The notes below the pieces were generated by a model. It made no database searches. It saw only the letters and a program-made list of their open reading frames with translations, and was not told the origin of the DNA. Below are positions 1 through 10,951 of a stretch of 64,000 nucleotides of DNA, in pieces. How positions within the stretch are numbered: the stretch's first letter is position 1; each line of letters starts with the position of its first letter. Origin of the DNA: Malachius bipustulatus (Eukaryota; Arthropoda; Insecta; Coleoptera; Melyridae); the NCBI GenBank assembly GCA_910589415.1, contig OU342630.1, positions 44,548,012-44,612,011 of the forward strand, in the 5' to 3' direction. Both the position numbers and the translations under genes were made by a program.

Positions 1-462
1 GCGAGTTTCGCTTTCGTTGATTCACATCGTACCGCACTGCCATTAAAAGCACAAATTTAAAAGCATAAAAAGCACTGCCACTCAAAAAGCCCATCTCAAC
101 GAGGACAAGATTAAATATCTTCAAAAAAAGTTTGCCAACGAGATGGGTAGGCACATTCAATATAAAGACACTTTTCTTCAGTATTCCCTTCGCCGACCGG
201 AATACTGAAAAACTTTCTTGTGCATAAATAGTGTATTTTTATGCTTGGTTTCGATTGTGAAAATTTTCATCGCTTTTTAAATTGGCTTTCTGAAATTTTC
301 CATGGTCAGGTCATACTAGCGTAGTGATTTAGTGTGAAAATTTTAATTCAATGCCTTTGAAAATAGGCTATAAAATTAATATAGTTTTGTCCCTTTTTCA
401 ATGCACCTTAATTTTAAAAATGCAATTTTTTACACTACCTTGAAATTCGAAAAAAAATTACA
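1..462. other. No gene recognised
   Basis: AT-rich DNA without a convincing reading frame. A short inverted repeat (cagtattccc, then ggaatactg) lies near 180-208. Nothing else can be supported. Confidence 0.5.
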
Positions 463-735
463 GAGGCCTTCACGCCCCCAGCCCGCCTGTCTTCCTCGAC
501 GCTTGTTCTCTCCCAGTCGTGCGTCGTCGGTTTTGTATCAATCCCGAGACCTTGTCGTCATTGGCAAATAAGGAGTTCCACGTCACCCTTCGAGTTCCAC
601 GCAAACGCTTTTCGTGCGCACGTCTCAAGTGGTACCCATTTCTTGGTCAAAGGATCCGTGAACTTACACACGATACTTTTAAGAAAAAGGTCACTAGGAA
701 GTTTGGATCGAGACAACCATTTTATTTTTCATGTA
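463..735 (+). other. Weak exon candidate in a GC-richer island
   Basis: This stretch is clearly richer in G+C than the DNA on either side. It follows a T-poor acceptor-like attacag and ends at a donor-like catGTAAGG. Two forward frames stay open across most of it, one from about 465 to 747 and one from 519 to 758 (79 codons, beginning at a GTG, rich in Arg/Lys). No protein family is recognised in either frame, so it may equally be a UTR exon or chance. Neighbouring DNA gives no second exon. Confidence 0.15.
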
Positions 736-2640
736 AGGTACGCGTAATTAAAGTTTAAAATAACTACCTACTTGATCATCCCTAAACGAGTTTTGAAATG
801 ATTTAGAACCGCTTCATGTAAAATATTGCATCAACAATTTCGCTTTGTTGATTTGTTGTTTCGCATCCTAACAGTTTTATATACATATAACTGAACTAAA
901 CGTTTCAGTTTATGATTTTTGTTAGTTCACATGAATTAAATTCTTCAAAATTAACTTATATGTATACACCTAAATAAATATTAAATTATTAGCTATATAT
1001 TTTTTATTAGTAAATAAAATGTTAATACGAAAAGGATGCTTACGGCATAGTATGAAAAGTTGCATAAATGCAAAGAGATTATTTTCTAATGTACCTACAA
1101 CTTTTTTCTTATTGCACCAGTGGCGTTGGTGTGAGAGTTATACTGAAAATGTTTGAAGAAAAATATGGTACCTACCACACTGCTTTATTTGGAAATAAAA
1201 TTTATTTTTCAACACCATCTTTCTTTCTTAATAAACATGGTCTCGGGTCAGCTTTGGTTTCCAGGAATTCCATATAATATCATCTAAGAAGAGTCTCCTA
1301 TATCACCTGTGGAGTATCTAGCAAATCTCGTAGCAATGATTTAGACGTTGGAAGCTTCCAGTAATAACATCATTGAACATTTAAAAATATCAGTAAAGTC
1401 TGAAAACTGAGCACAGTCTGGGTCATGTTAGCTAAACTGTCCGGAAAGTAAGCTGTCTGGAAAGTAACTGTCAAGTTATCACTTTCTGCATAATTTATAA
1501 ATGTAATTCAGAGGAAGATTTCTCGTCTTATTTCGAATATTTCAATGTGGGTGGGTTAACGATATTCGTTTATTTGTGTTATGCTATCTGCCACTCCTGG
1601 AATATCAATAATAATAATTATCAGTTCCATTTTTGATTAATTTATTACCTGACCTAACCTATAAGCTGAGTAATACATCCTGTCTTGAAAACTGGCAACC
1701 TTGCAATTTTATTATCAATGACGTCATGGCCACTTAGGTGACACGACCCTTACCTCACTACTGAAATTTAGTTCGTTAAAATACTATTACCTAAAAAAGC
1801 TGCATGGTTGGCATATAATAATAATATACAATAATAATATTTTTTTTCATTTCATTCTTAATAAACTATAAGGCCTGTTTTCTGGAATCCCAAAGTTTTT
1901 ATAAAATGTCAAACATTCATTTACCTTCTTGATTCTTAATCTTCTTAATATGCCATTAAGTTTTTAAGTCTGTTTATAAAACAGGCTTCTTATACAGGTC
2001 TCTATGTAAAACACGGTGGTACCTATTTTAATTCTTACTGTAATTATTTTAGGTCTAGACTTTTTGCAGACTGGCCTTAAATGCGACACAAAGAACTAAT
2101 TTGACTTGAAGAGAACGAAGCATCATTGTGTGGTTATTTACCTATACAAGTACTGATAATATAGCCTTGACTATCAAATTCACATATAAACTAATATGTA
2201 CATGACATGGAGTTTCTTTACTGTACCTTCTAACATTTCTATGTAAATAAAAATTAGACGTGGCCAGGCTCTTATGCAGCCACAAGGTTATTTATTTTAC
2301 ATATCGTGACATTTTACAACATTATTTTGATCAAATCGCGTCATTAATTACATTAAATAGTTAACATCTAGAATAATTTTATAAACTCTAAATAACTTCA
2401 TCACTTTATACGCCTCAATTACACCAAGAAATTTTTTTTAGTGGCAAAAGTGTAGCTATTTGCCTGTATATTATAACCGCCCAGAACAAATACAGAAACC
2501 CGTAGATATGAACATAGAATGTATTGTTTTTAATTATACATATAATTAAAATTAATTAATTAATAGTTAATTTTCAATAATAATTATTAAATTTAATTAT
2601 ATAGCAATTAAGATTTTCGAAAACGTTTTATAATGAGGAA
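736..2640. other. No gene recognised
   Basis: AT-rich, with scattered TAATTA-type runs (for example 2545-2600). A near-duplicate ctgtccggaaagtaa / ctgtctggaaagtaa sits at 1437-1470. No open frame of interest. Confidence 0.4.
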
Positions 2641-2775
2641 AAAAGTATCTACTTCACGACCAGATTGACGGTTGAAAGACATGGAGGTATGGTATCTCGG
2701 AAAATCAAAAACCCGGTCATAATATTTCAGCTGATTTTCATGGAATAATAGAACTTGCTTGAAGCGACATTATTA

Positions 2776-2945
2776 ACTGAGTCGTGGAGGCCATAGTTGC
2801 TGACAGAAATAAATTTATTAAATTTCCCTCAGAACGCGAAAAAACATTATCAAAGAGGAATTTTACGCTATTGCGAATTGTCCAAGAGTTTTTGGAGCAA
2901 TAGCTGGAACTCACATGAAAATAAAAAGCCCCGAAGGAGAACAAT
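2776..2945 (+). pseudogene. PIF/Harbinger transposase fragment (HARBI1-like)
   Basis: Two forward frames joined by one frameshift read like the central part of a Harbinger DDE transposase. The first reads VVEAIVADRNKFIKFP (compare the family's 'v.eaI...yIkFP'). The second reads FYAIANCPRVFGAIAGTH followed by MKIKSP, matching the family signature 'f..iagFP.ViGAIDGTHi.I..P'. The first catalytic Asp of the family (GAIDGTH) is Ala here. Together with the frameshift and the stop soon after 2942, that makes this copy dead. No TIRs were found around it. The family match is from memory of the motif, not from an alignment. Confidence 0.6.
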
Positions 2946-3087
2946 AATTAAATAACACACCTAATAATGTAATAAATAGATATTATGGTATACCGCTATT
3001 GTTATATCGTGCAAAGTTAATTTGGTAAATAAATTATAAGTGGGTAGGTACTTCGATATTTTTAATTCCTATCCATTGTCAACTATA

Positions 3088-3410
3088 CAGGGTGGGCCAT
3101 CTAAAAGGTAACAAGCCTAATAGTTTGGAAACTGAATATGTACGCGAAAAACACCGAAACACCGAAACAGGTCGATTTTGTTATCAAAGTAGGCATATTT
3201 TTGTGACAAATTTAACTACTCAAGTTGACCTCCTTGGCATTGCTACCCCTTTGCCCCAAGCAAACCTCTGCCAAGGAGGTGAACTTGAGTAGTTGAATTT
3301 GTCACAAAAATATACAGGTCAATAACAAAATCGACCTGTTTCGGCGTTTTTCGCATACATCTTCACTTTCCAAACTATTAGGCTTGTTACCTTTTCGATG
3401 GCCCATCCTG
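3088..3410. mobile_element. TA-flanked foldback MITE, family D copy 1
   Basis: It begins TA-CAGGGTGGGCCAT and ends ATGGCCCATCCTG-TA, with arms that pair for most of the length. The pairs include ggtaacaagcctaatagttt with aaactattaggcttgttacc, and caagttgacctccttgg with ccaaggaggtgaacttg. A second copy lies at 58015-58246. There is no coding capacity. The TA flank fits the Tc1/mariner superfamily. Confidence 0.85.
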
Positions 3411-3720
3411 TATATTTATTGATATTTAATTTATAAGAATTGTCAATAATGCAAGAAATCGCGTTTTCATGGCAACTTCATGCTTGTCAGATTCACCTCA
3501 CTACTAGAACGCGATTAACTTAGTAGCCACTAAATATCAGATTATTAATTAGAAAATTTTCGTCGACCTAGCGGTGAAAGGTTCTAATCCACTTGAGATA
3601 AGTTTCGAGTAAACTGCATTTGAAATTTGTTGGTTTAGTATAAATATGCTTTATAATTTGTAAGAAAAAACTGTATTTAAATTTAACTATTTTGACTTAA
3701 CTATATCAATATTAGATGTA

Positions 3721-4003
3721 ATCTTTCTTCTTCTTTCTTTTTTTAAAAAAAGGAGGGAGCATCGGTCTTAACTATGTAGGTAAGACAAAGTCGCTCCACT
3801 CCCGTAACACGGGATTTCGAGTATCTTACTCATTCACCCAGCCTCAAGTATGCCTTTTATAAATTTAAACGTTCGGTCGCTTGTTGTATTTTTCACATAC
3901 ATTCGAAAATGCATCCGAAAAATAACACGAGCCGGTGAGTCCCGAACTCGCGACCTTAGGCTCGGTAGGCAGCGGACTGAACCACTAGGCTACGCGAGTC
4001 TCT
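3721..4003 (-). mobile_element. tRNA-derived SINE, family 1
   Basis: Read on the minus strand, it starts at 4003 with a Pol III box A (TAGCCTAGTGG, about 3982-3993). A box B follows (GAGTTCGGGACTC, about 3938-3950), then a tRNA-unrelated body, and it ends in an A-rich tail (poly-T on the plus strand, 3724-3746). It is flanked by a perfect 13-bp target duplication, aatattagatgta, at 3708-3720 and 4004-4016, so the insertion is well bounded. The last 60 bases contain a hairpin (gtcttacctacatagttaagac) that is shared with the SINE at 32615-32834. Confidence 0.9.
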
Positions 4004-4163
4004 AATATTAGATGTACTTTAAAAATATCTAATTAACAAAAATTGTTTTTGTTCATAAACAAAAGTACCTACATTACGTGTCTTAGAACTATTCACTAAT
4101 GCGATTCTGAAACATAAATTTATAACTTAGGCATTTAGCACCCTTAAAAGTTAACTTAAACTA

Positions 4164-6100
4164 TTACATTTTTGTATTATTGCACACAAAACTGAATTCA
4201 AGTATCTTCATCATCTGAAGGGTTTGAAGGAACTTCTTTGGTATACCTAAATTTTTATAAAATAAATGGTAAGCTGCTGGAATACACAAGGAACTGCATT
4301 GTTTAAGGAGGCTTTGATGCTTCTTTTTTCCTGTACACAGAAGCTCTTTATATAGAAATTCAACATTATCTTTCAATTCGCTGGTAGTCTTTGTGCAAAT
4401 CTTTTTAATTAGAATAGATTGCAATTCTTGATCAGAAAGTTTTTCTTTATCAAAAATTCTGGTAGGATCTGCCTTTCTATATTGTAGCCATTTTATTTTG
4501 AGCCAATTGACATTTCCTCCTGTTTCATTTTTGTTTCGATTTTTAATCACCATGGAGGAAAAATTTTTTAAATTTAAAAACTGATCAAAGTTAAGTTCTA
4601 CAACTTTTTAAAGTAGTTTTTTGTTTTTGCCGTCCGTACAGTTGTGTACCAATCATCAGGCGTAAAAATATCAATTTTGTTGCCCTTTGTCTCAATACTA
4701 GAATGAACGCTATCGCATTCCATTTCAGAATGCCCCGATTCCATAAATTTTTGATTCACGACTTCTACCGGTAATTCCGAAACAGCTTTAAGAAACATTG
4801 CAGCATTGATGCAATTTCTGTTTTTCCCGGATGCAGTGTCAGAATAAAAACTTCCTTGTTTTATGGAAAGATCAAGATTTTGCAAAATTTTCCACAAGCA
4901 AGTTGCAATTTCTGAGGATCCTTTCGATCCTACACCTTCATGTCACATAAAATTAATGGCTTCAGAAGTTAGCAAGTTGTAAACAGTAAAGTTAAAAGTC
5001 TTTACCTTTTGAGCATAATATAATTTACCAGCATTAAGGAACGGTGTTACTAAAATTTTTTCCATGTCCATTGCATAACAAGTGAAGCTGCTGTTTACTT
5101 TGGCTTCTTCTATGTCATTTTTTTAAGGTCCCTAGCTTCTTGTTTTCTTAATAAGATGTAAGTCGTACTCTTCTTGCAGTTTTAACTTTTCCTGTTCCCC
5201 CAAAGAATCGAATTTCGTGCACAAATCACACTGATCTTTCTTCGGCCGATGAAATCCAAGGTTAAATTCAGTTGTCATTTCTGTAAAAACTAAACTTCTC
5301 GGGAACCACATTTTTATCTTGACAAAAAAGTTTATAGTCTTCATACATCGGTTTTTCAGAAAGGTTAGAGGGAAGATAATTTCTTTTCGTAGTGCTTCGA
5401 CAATAAGTGCGCGACGAAACTACTGGAATCGATTTGATATGTTCTCTGATTATATTTTTTAAACTTTCGGGTCTTTTTTGAGGAGGAGATTTCTTACCAC
5501 GCAAGTCGGGTTCAATAGTGCCTGTATTAGAAAGCTTATTGACTGCGGTTCTAACTGTCCTACTAGAAATGTTAAGAGCGGAAAGAAACATTTTTTGACC
5601 ATACTTGACGAGGAACTTCATTTAATGTTAAATGCTAAACAAATGTCTTAGATCGTCTGTCATTATTTTCACTATAACATCGTTTTTTTGGAATACACGA
5701 AACGTGTTTTGTAATATAATGCCATCTAAGCACTGGAGATTTTAGCTGAAGGAAATTTGATAAAATATCTTGCCGCTGTTCCTTTGTGATATATTGTCGA
5801 CATTTATAATGACAACGAAACACAATATCTCCCACAGATTTAGCTGGTTTTAGTTTACCTTCCTGTGTAATGTGTGTAGTACTGTTTTCCTTCGAGCCTT
5901 AAATTTTTTGCACATTTCTCTGCCATGAGTTTGGATCTCTTTCTTTTTCGAGTAAGCTTTTTAGCAGCATTATCTTGGACAGGTTGAAGGACTCTATTAA
6001 TATCTATGTCCAAATCACGCTCCTTTCTTAATTCTGTAGTCGATTCTTCTTCAGATTCTGAAAACTCCTCTTAAGTCATTGCCAGAATCAGATAACTATA
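4164..6100 (-). pseudogene. Broken transposase-like gene of a multicopy zinc-binding family
   Basis: Consecutive minus-strand frames, read from 6100 down to 4164, form one disrupted protein. In order they are: an acidic/basic N-terminus; KNLRLEGKQYY (about 5880-5910); a frameshift; then a Cys-rich part with FRCHYKCRQYITKEQR (5760-5830). A stop follows, then a winged-helix-like segment (LNISSRTVRTAVNKLS, about 5540-5585). Next come NYLPSNLSEKPMYEDYKLFC, and, after another frameshift, FNLGFHRPKKDQCDLC (5200-5265). The rest holds GHSEMECDSVHSSIE (about 4690-4740), TPDDWYTTVRTA (about 4625-4665) and a C-terminal CIPAAYHLFYKNL. I know this architecture as a large insect/cnidarian repeat family, probably a DNA-transposon transposase (possibly Sola-like, not certain). 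At least three frameshifts or stops inactivate it. TIRs were not found. Confidence 0.6.
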
Positions 6101-6975
6101 TCGTCACTATCAGTAAATTAAAAATTCTCGTCCTTGACATCTCTTCTAGTGTCAGACTTGACACAACTTGAATGTGGTTCTGCATTAAGAATATCATCAT
6201 TCAGGTTGCTTTGATCTGAAAAATTAAAGTTTTCTTTAATATTGCATTGTCATCCAGTTCTGAGCTATGTTTAAAGTTTATAGTCTCTAGCTAATCGCAA
6301 AGTTATTGGTTTTAAAATCGAATGCAAATTTTACAAAATAGACAATAAAATGAGTTAATAAAAATTAATATAAAGTAGATTATTAAACATTACACACATA
6401 CTTGAAGTTAACCTCAGAACCAGATATAAACTAATGCATACTTAGCAAGCAAGAAACTACTGTTATTTACCTTTAGACAAATTATCTCCCATCAATCATC
6501 TTTGATTTTTTGCATGAAGTGTAAAGAGGAAAGAAATTGCGTTTCCTGTACTTAATTCTAATTGAAATGATGTAACGCGAGTGAATGTGAAAACTGATAT
6601 AATTAATACTCGTCAAATTCAGTATGTTAAAATATGCATTCTTAGATACTGAATTGATGAAGTCACTTATGAAAACATGATGAAAACACATCGGCGTATT
6701 TGCGAGAAATCCTTCAATGCTATTTGAAGGATTTTTTACCAAAATGGTAAAATAATACAGCAATATTAGGGTTAAATCAATCTAACAGAACGGATTTTTT
6801 CGGGACACGCTGAAATTTAGGCGGTTTTGGATCGCCAAAACCCCTTGTCGTTTTCCGCTTGTCAAAACCCATTTTACCTTACGCATGTTATATCAGCAAT
6901 GATGATACAGATTCAATTCATTGGCTGTCATTTAGTCCGTAACCAAAATATTATTACCAAATTAAAATCGTTAAA
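6101..6975. other. No gene recognised
   Basis: AT-rich flank of the broken transposase. A short hairpin (ggttttg / caaaacc) is at about 6822-6843. No coding frame is supported. Confidence 0.4.
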
Positions 6976-7091
6976 GGTGACCCAGAGTCGCGCAAAAGTA
7001 GTACTACTGTTTTGTTGATTGAGACATCGATTTGTTTTTTTTTCCCTAAAAGGTATATGGGACTCCAAAGTGCAGTTTGTATATAAAAGTA

Positions 7092-7711
7092 TTTTCAGGT
7101 ATACAGGTGGCCCAATACATCTGTACGTCATAACACCTTTTTATTTTAAACGAAACACCTATGTATACTATTTCATTTTTAGATTGTAGCAAAAAAATTG
7201 ATGATACTTATAGTTGAGTTTTCTGACAAGTAATTTAAGAGTTAAAAACAAGTTAAAATCGTGATTTCCCATTTTCAAAGCAGCTTATATTGAAAATGGC
7301 TCCAGATATCGGAAAACTGCTTACATGTCCCTATCTTAACTTTTTATGCGGTATCCTTTTGTGTGGATGATTTTTTTTATACAGAGTGATATAAATCAAA
7401 GTGATGATAATTTCATCGCCCAAATAAAAATTGAACCTAGGTACCTACGTGATAGGATACCGCATAAAAAGTTAAGATAGGAACATGTAAGGGGTTTTCC
7501 AATATCTTGAGCCCTTTTCAATATAAGCATTTTAAAAATGGAAAGGAAAGATTTTCATTAGTTTATAACTCATAAAATACTTCATAGAAAATTCTACTGT
7601 GAAAATCAGTATCATTTAAATCTAAAAATGCAATAATATACAGGTGTCCTGTTTAAAATAACAAATTTGTATTCCGTAAAGCGGTACTAGGCTAGCCTGT
7701 ATACCTGAAAA
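7092..7711. mobile_element. Foldback element, family A copy 1
   Basis: It has perfect 16-bp ends, TTTTCAGGTATACAGG and CCTGTATACCTGAAAA. Inside, the halves mirror one another: cttacatgtccctatcttaa near 7320 against ttaagataggaacatgtaag near 7470, and ggtatcc against ggatacc around a loop at about 7375-7445. Other family A members are at 23175-23498, 24473-24600, 37580-38206, 57113-57718 and 63444-63797. It has no coding frame. Confidence 0.85.
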
Positions 7712-7716
7712 TGTTA

Positions 7717-8276
7717 TTACGCACAATTGAATCAAAATTGGTTGTTTACGTCTTAGTTACCATGGCGGAAACTATGACTTTACGACTAGCGGGCCGTAAA
7801 GTAGAGAAAAAGCCCGGCGATTATGAAACATACTAAGGGATTATAATTATAAATATAATTAATTATTTGTAATATTAAAATGGCGTTTCGTGGCCCAGCG
7901 GGGAATCGAACCCCTGACCTCCTGATTACACGTCAGGTGTGCTTACCACTACACCACCCAGGTCACTTACTGTAGCTTTGATCAGATCGGCTATATGAGT
8001 TGTTGTTGTTTCTCTCTCTGTGTGAACGAGGAACGAGTGGTCGCTACTCGCTACAGTTGAAAACACATTTGGAAACATTCTGGAAAGTAATTCCATCAAC
8101 CAGAAGTCGCTTCTGAAGAATGTCTCATTGCGAAATTAATACAAGTTGACTTATCGATTATATTAATTATTCAACGTCAAACGCTGCTGTCAAATAATTA
8201 ATTTTAAACGAACGTCAAAAATTATTATTTTATATTAGAAATATTATTGTTATTGTTTTGATGCAATTGTGCGTAA
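7717..8276. mobile_element. 560-bp TIR element containing a tRNA-like sequence
   Basis: The ends are TTACGCACAATTGAATCAAAA and TTTTGATGCAATTGTGCGTAA, 20 of 21 positions paired. It abuts family A copy 1 with only five bases between. It holds the tRNA-like sequence at 7892-7964. A 24-codon frame also begins at 7762 in a good start context (accATGG), MAETMTLRLAGRKVEKKPGD, with no recognised homology. A clean target duplication was not found; TTA on the left and TAA on the right would be a degenerate Harbinger-type TWA. Confidence 0.6.
7892..7964 (-). tRNA. tRNA-like sequence, probably a pseudogene
   Basis: On the minus strand it has a perfect box A (TGGTGTAGTGG, 7947-7957) and box B (GGTTCGATTCC, 7902-7912). 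The anticodon stem is paired (CCTGA/TCAGG) around the loop CGTGTAA, so the anticodon would be UGU (Thr). Against a working gene: position 33 is G instead of the near-invariant U, the acceptor stem has a mismatch at pair 2 plus G-U pairs, and the T stem has an A-G mismatch. It sits inside a TIR element and may be a relic SINE head. A dedicated tRNA covariance-model scan would settle it. Confidence 0.5.
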
Positions 8277-8283
8277 AACGTTG

Positions 8284-8404
8284 TACGTACCTCTGCCCGA
8301 AGGAAAGATTACGCCCTTAGCCGAATAAAGGCCCTCCGCTGGCGCGTCGGGCCTCAAACTTCGTCCGCGGGCGTAATCTTCTTCCTTCGGCCCTCTGTAC
8401 GTAA
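8284..8404. repeat. GC-rich inverted repeat
   Basis: The left arm (tacgtacctctgcccgaagg, then aaagattacgccc) pairs with the right arm (gggcgtaatcttcttccttc, then ggccctctgtacgta), around a GC-rich loop. It is much richer in G+C than its surroundings and codes for nothing visible. Confidence 0.75.
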
Positions 8405-8825
8405 ATAACTATTACAAACGGCATTTTGGCCTTCCCTATTACCTTTTAGGATTGGTAGTAAAAACAGATTGGTATCTCATTCAACAAAACAGTTATGGTA
8501 CTTTATCGCGATTCTGGGTCACCCATAAATGAATGAAGATGATACGATTCCAAATTATAATTACTTATACAGTGAGAGCCACATATCACGGAACATCAGA
8601 AAATATAGGACGTAATATAGGACGTAGTCTAATTAACGTTGTTGCACAATTTAAAATCAAACAGGGAAATTTCTAACAGTGAATTTCCAACGAAGCCTAA
8701 ACAATACGTTAACAATACCGTAGTATGGTTACGTTCGAGCATTGTTGAATTTTTTATTTTTTAATGCTAAATTATTGAGTTATTTAAAATAGAACATAGG
8801 GATTCTGTATTGAAAGTCCATGCAA

Positions 8826-9118
8826 TAAATCATTTAAATGTTTAATTTGAGCTCTTCAATCTGGCGGATTCCTATCCGCGGTGTTATGTAAACCGATGAC
8901 TTGACTTTTCGCCAGTAAAAAAAATCTAAGTGTGTTAAGTCTCGTGACTTAGGCGGTCATACTCAATTACTCCATCTCGTCTTACCCATCTACCAGGAAA
9001 CTGAGGAATAAGCAACTGTCGAACTTTCCGGAAAAATAGGCAGCCGCGCCATTTTGTTGGTACCACAAGGGGCCTTCTAGTTGTAGATTATTTATGGCCG
9101 GAATGATTTTTATCTTGC
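8826..9118 (-). pseudogene. Mariner-type (DDE_3) transposase, C-terminal part
   Basis: Read downwards from 9118, three frames in series give LQLEGPLWYQQNGAAAYFSG, then QFPGRWVRRDGVIEYDR, then HLDFFYWRKVKSSVYITPR and IEELK. These match the order of the family's last third: 'lwfQQDGApaHfs', 'FPgRWIgRgGpi.WPpRS', 'DLTPLDFFLWG.lKs.VY' and 'ieELk'. The Asp of the QQDGA motif is Asn here. Two frameshifts and several stops break it. A relative reads in the opposite direction at 9185-9445, and a foldback at 50476-51160 keeps related ends. The sequence spans roughly 95 residues of a family of about 350 or more. Confidence 0.65.
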
Positions 9119-9184
9119 AGTAGCTGCATACGCCATTGACAATATTGAGATGTTATGATACAGTTTTTAGCAAGACGTTTTGCA

Positions 9185-9445
9185 GATGTAGTATGGATTC
9201 AAATATCATATAGGCATAGGTCAATTCCCAGAATTACAGAGCATGGATGTGTTTGTTGGAAAGCCTCTGAAACGCTCGATTTTATGAAGAGTCTAGGAAA
9301 GAGCTTTGTGACGATCGACTTATCAGTCGTAATGCACCAATATGTGCCAGCCAGATCATGCAAGCCTAAGTCTTATTTCCTTGTATTTACATCAAGGACG
9401 CGATATTTGTGATTACGAAGACAAGTAATAGAGAGAAGTTCATCG
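9185..9445 (+). pseudogene. Second mariner-type transposase end, decayed
   Basis: The open forward frame contains CVCWKASETLDFMKS and PARSCKPKSYFLVF. It compares with the family's 'ANETiallre...' and 'PPRSCDLTPLDyFLWG' motifs. The alternative frame gives DDRLISRNAP, like the family's 'eriISRng' just upstream. A clearly related sequence is at 41875-42130 on the minus strand: the stretch around 'atcgacttatc.gtcgtaat' and 'ccagcca..t..tgcaagc' is shared. Catalytic residues are lost. It is oriented opposite to, and separate from, the fragment at 8826-9118. Confidence 0.4.
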
Positions 9446-10951
9446 AGATTTTCGCTAGTTTGAAAGTCACAAACGTCTCAATTTAAACTGCAACTTAAAA
9501 AAAAACTTATTTTCTCTTCGCAGACAATCTAAAAATTTAATAACATAAGAGCATTCCATTAAAAAAAACATGATTTTGATATGTGACACCTGCATAGTTC
9601 AAAATAATTTTAAATTATGGGCATTGATGTGACATTGTATCAGAATTTTTTTTTCAATATTTCATTGTTTTAATCTCAGAGAACGACTCGAATGAGCTTA
9701 GACACCCTGAACACCGTTTATTATAAAACTGTGAAGCACATCAGGATACAGTGTGTTATACAAATAAGTAAATATTTATTTTACTTTTAGATATGGAGAA
9801 TACGGTATTTGAAAATATTTGAAATATGTTCAAAAACAAATTCAAATTTCAAATCAATACCTAATACCTATTATGCCATTTATAAAATATGGCTCTTTTG
9901 GTAATTATTAATAAAAATATTGTTCTTCTTCATCTTCTGGTATAAGACGAAATACAAAATACAGAATTATGTGAGTCAGTAAAAGATGATGTACTCACCC
10001 ATTAGATAATCATGTTTATTAGTATTCTAGACCAGACAGCGCTTATTATAATATGACGAAAATAACAAGTTGTAACTAACTATGCAAATACGTCACTATT
10101 TTATGAATGAGTAAAAGGCTAATTATAGTAATGATTTATTTACTATATCTCGTGCCCACATAATTTATGTTTGTATGACATCAGACTGTAAGGATCATCC
10201 ACTGAGTACAACGACCTTAGAATAAATAATTACATGTTTCCACCTAGGGTGCAAATTGTCCCATATATTAATTGTGGGAACACAGAGGAATTAATTGTTA
10301 CCACGTGTTTAATATCTAAATATATAACAATGAATTCAGACCGTGCATGTTGTAGCCATTTATTCTTAGCAAAATATTTTGTAATTCTTCTTTGAGCTTG
10401 ATAATTTATTGCACAATAGCAAGTTAATATTTCACGCCTGAACTAAAGTCTTAAGCAGATCACGTATATTCTGAAAATACTTTGATTTTATAGCTTTCTT
10501 ATTTACTGGGATTTTTAACATCAGCTATTTTTAAAAATATATTTTCTTGCTCATGCAAAGCCGTGCGTATTACCGGTAATTATTATAATTAGTCGGATTC
10601 AATTTTTAATATACCATGTTGGCTGCATGATGGGTATGTAGAAATGCACAGGATGAAGAGGATGAAGATAGCTATACATATTCGGATGTATGCGGATTAA
10701 GAGAGGATAGAGAATCTGTACGTTGTCATATTGATATACGGAAATTAACGAGGCGACAACAATTTGAAACTTGTGTCACGAAAAATTAACTAAAAATTGA
10801 CCAGCTAGACAACATTGCTTATCTATCGCCTTCTCTTTTGCGCTAACATATTATTGTGTTCTAATATCTTATCCGTGCCCACTCAGTAAAATCATAATAT
10901 GCCTAGCATCATTCAGCCAACATGGTACTATCCTCCATATTATAAAGGCTG
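9446..10951. other. No gene recognised
   Basis: AT-rich. A few purine-rich stretches (10650-10720) give no recognisable protein. Confidence 0.4.

Larger units (their letters stand above)
6976..8545. repeat. Outer inverted repeat enclosing two elements
   Basis: The left arm at about 6976-7025 (ggtgacccagagtcgcg, then ctgttttgttgattgagac) pairs with the right arm at about 8475-8524 (tctcattcaacaaaacag, then tcgcgattctgggtcacc). I judge about 80% pairing over 50 bp by eye. Between the arms lie the foldback 7092-7711, the tRNA-like TIR element 7717-8276 and the GC-rich inverted repeat 8284-8404. No target duplication is visible. Confidence 0.6.

Noticed and set aside
7892..7964. A functional tRNA-Thr(UGU) gene.
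   Set aside because: G at position 33 and mismatches in the acceptor and T stems, plus location inside a TIR element, favour a pseudogene or SINE relic.
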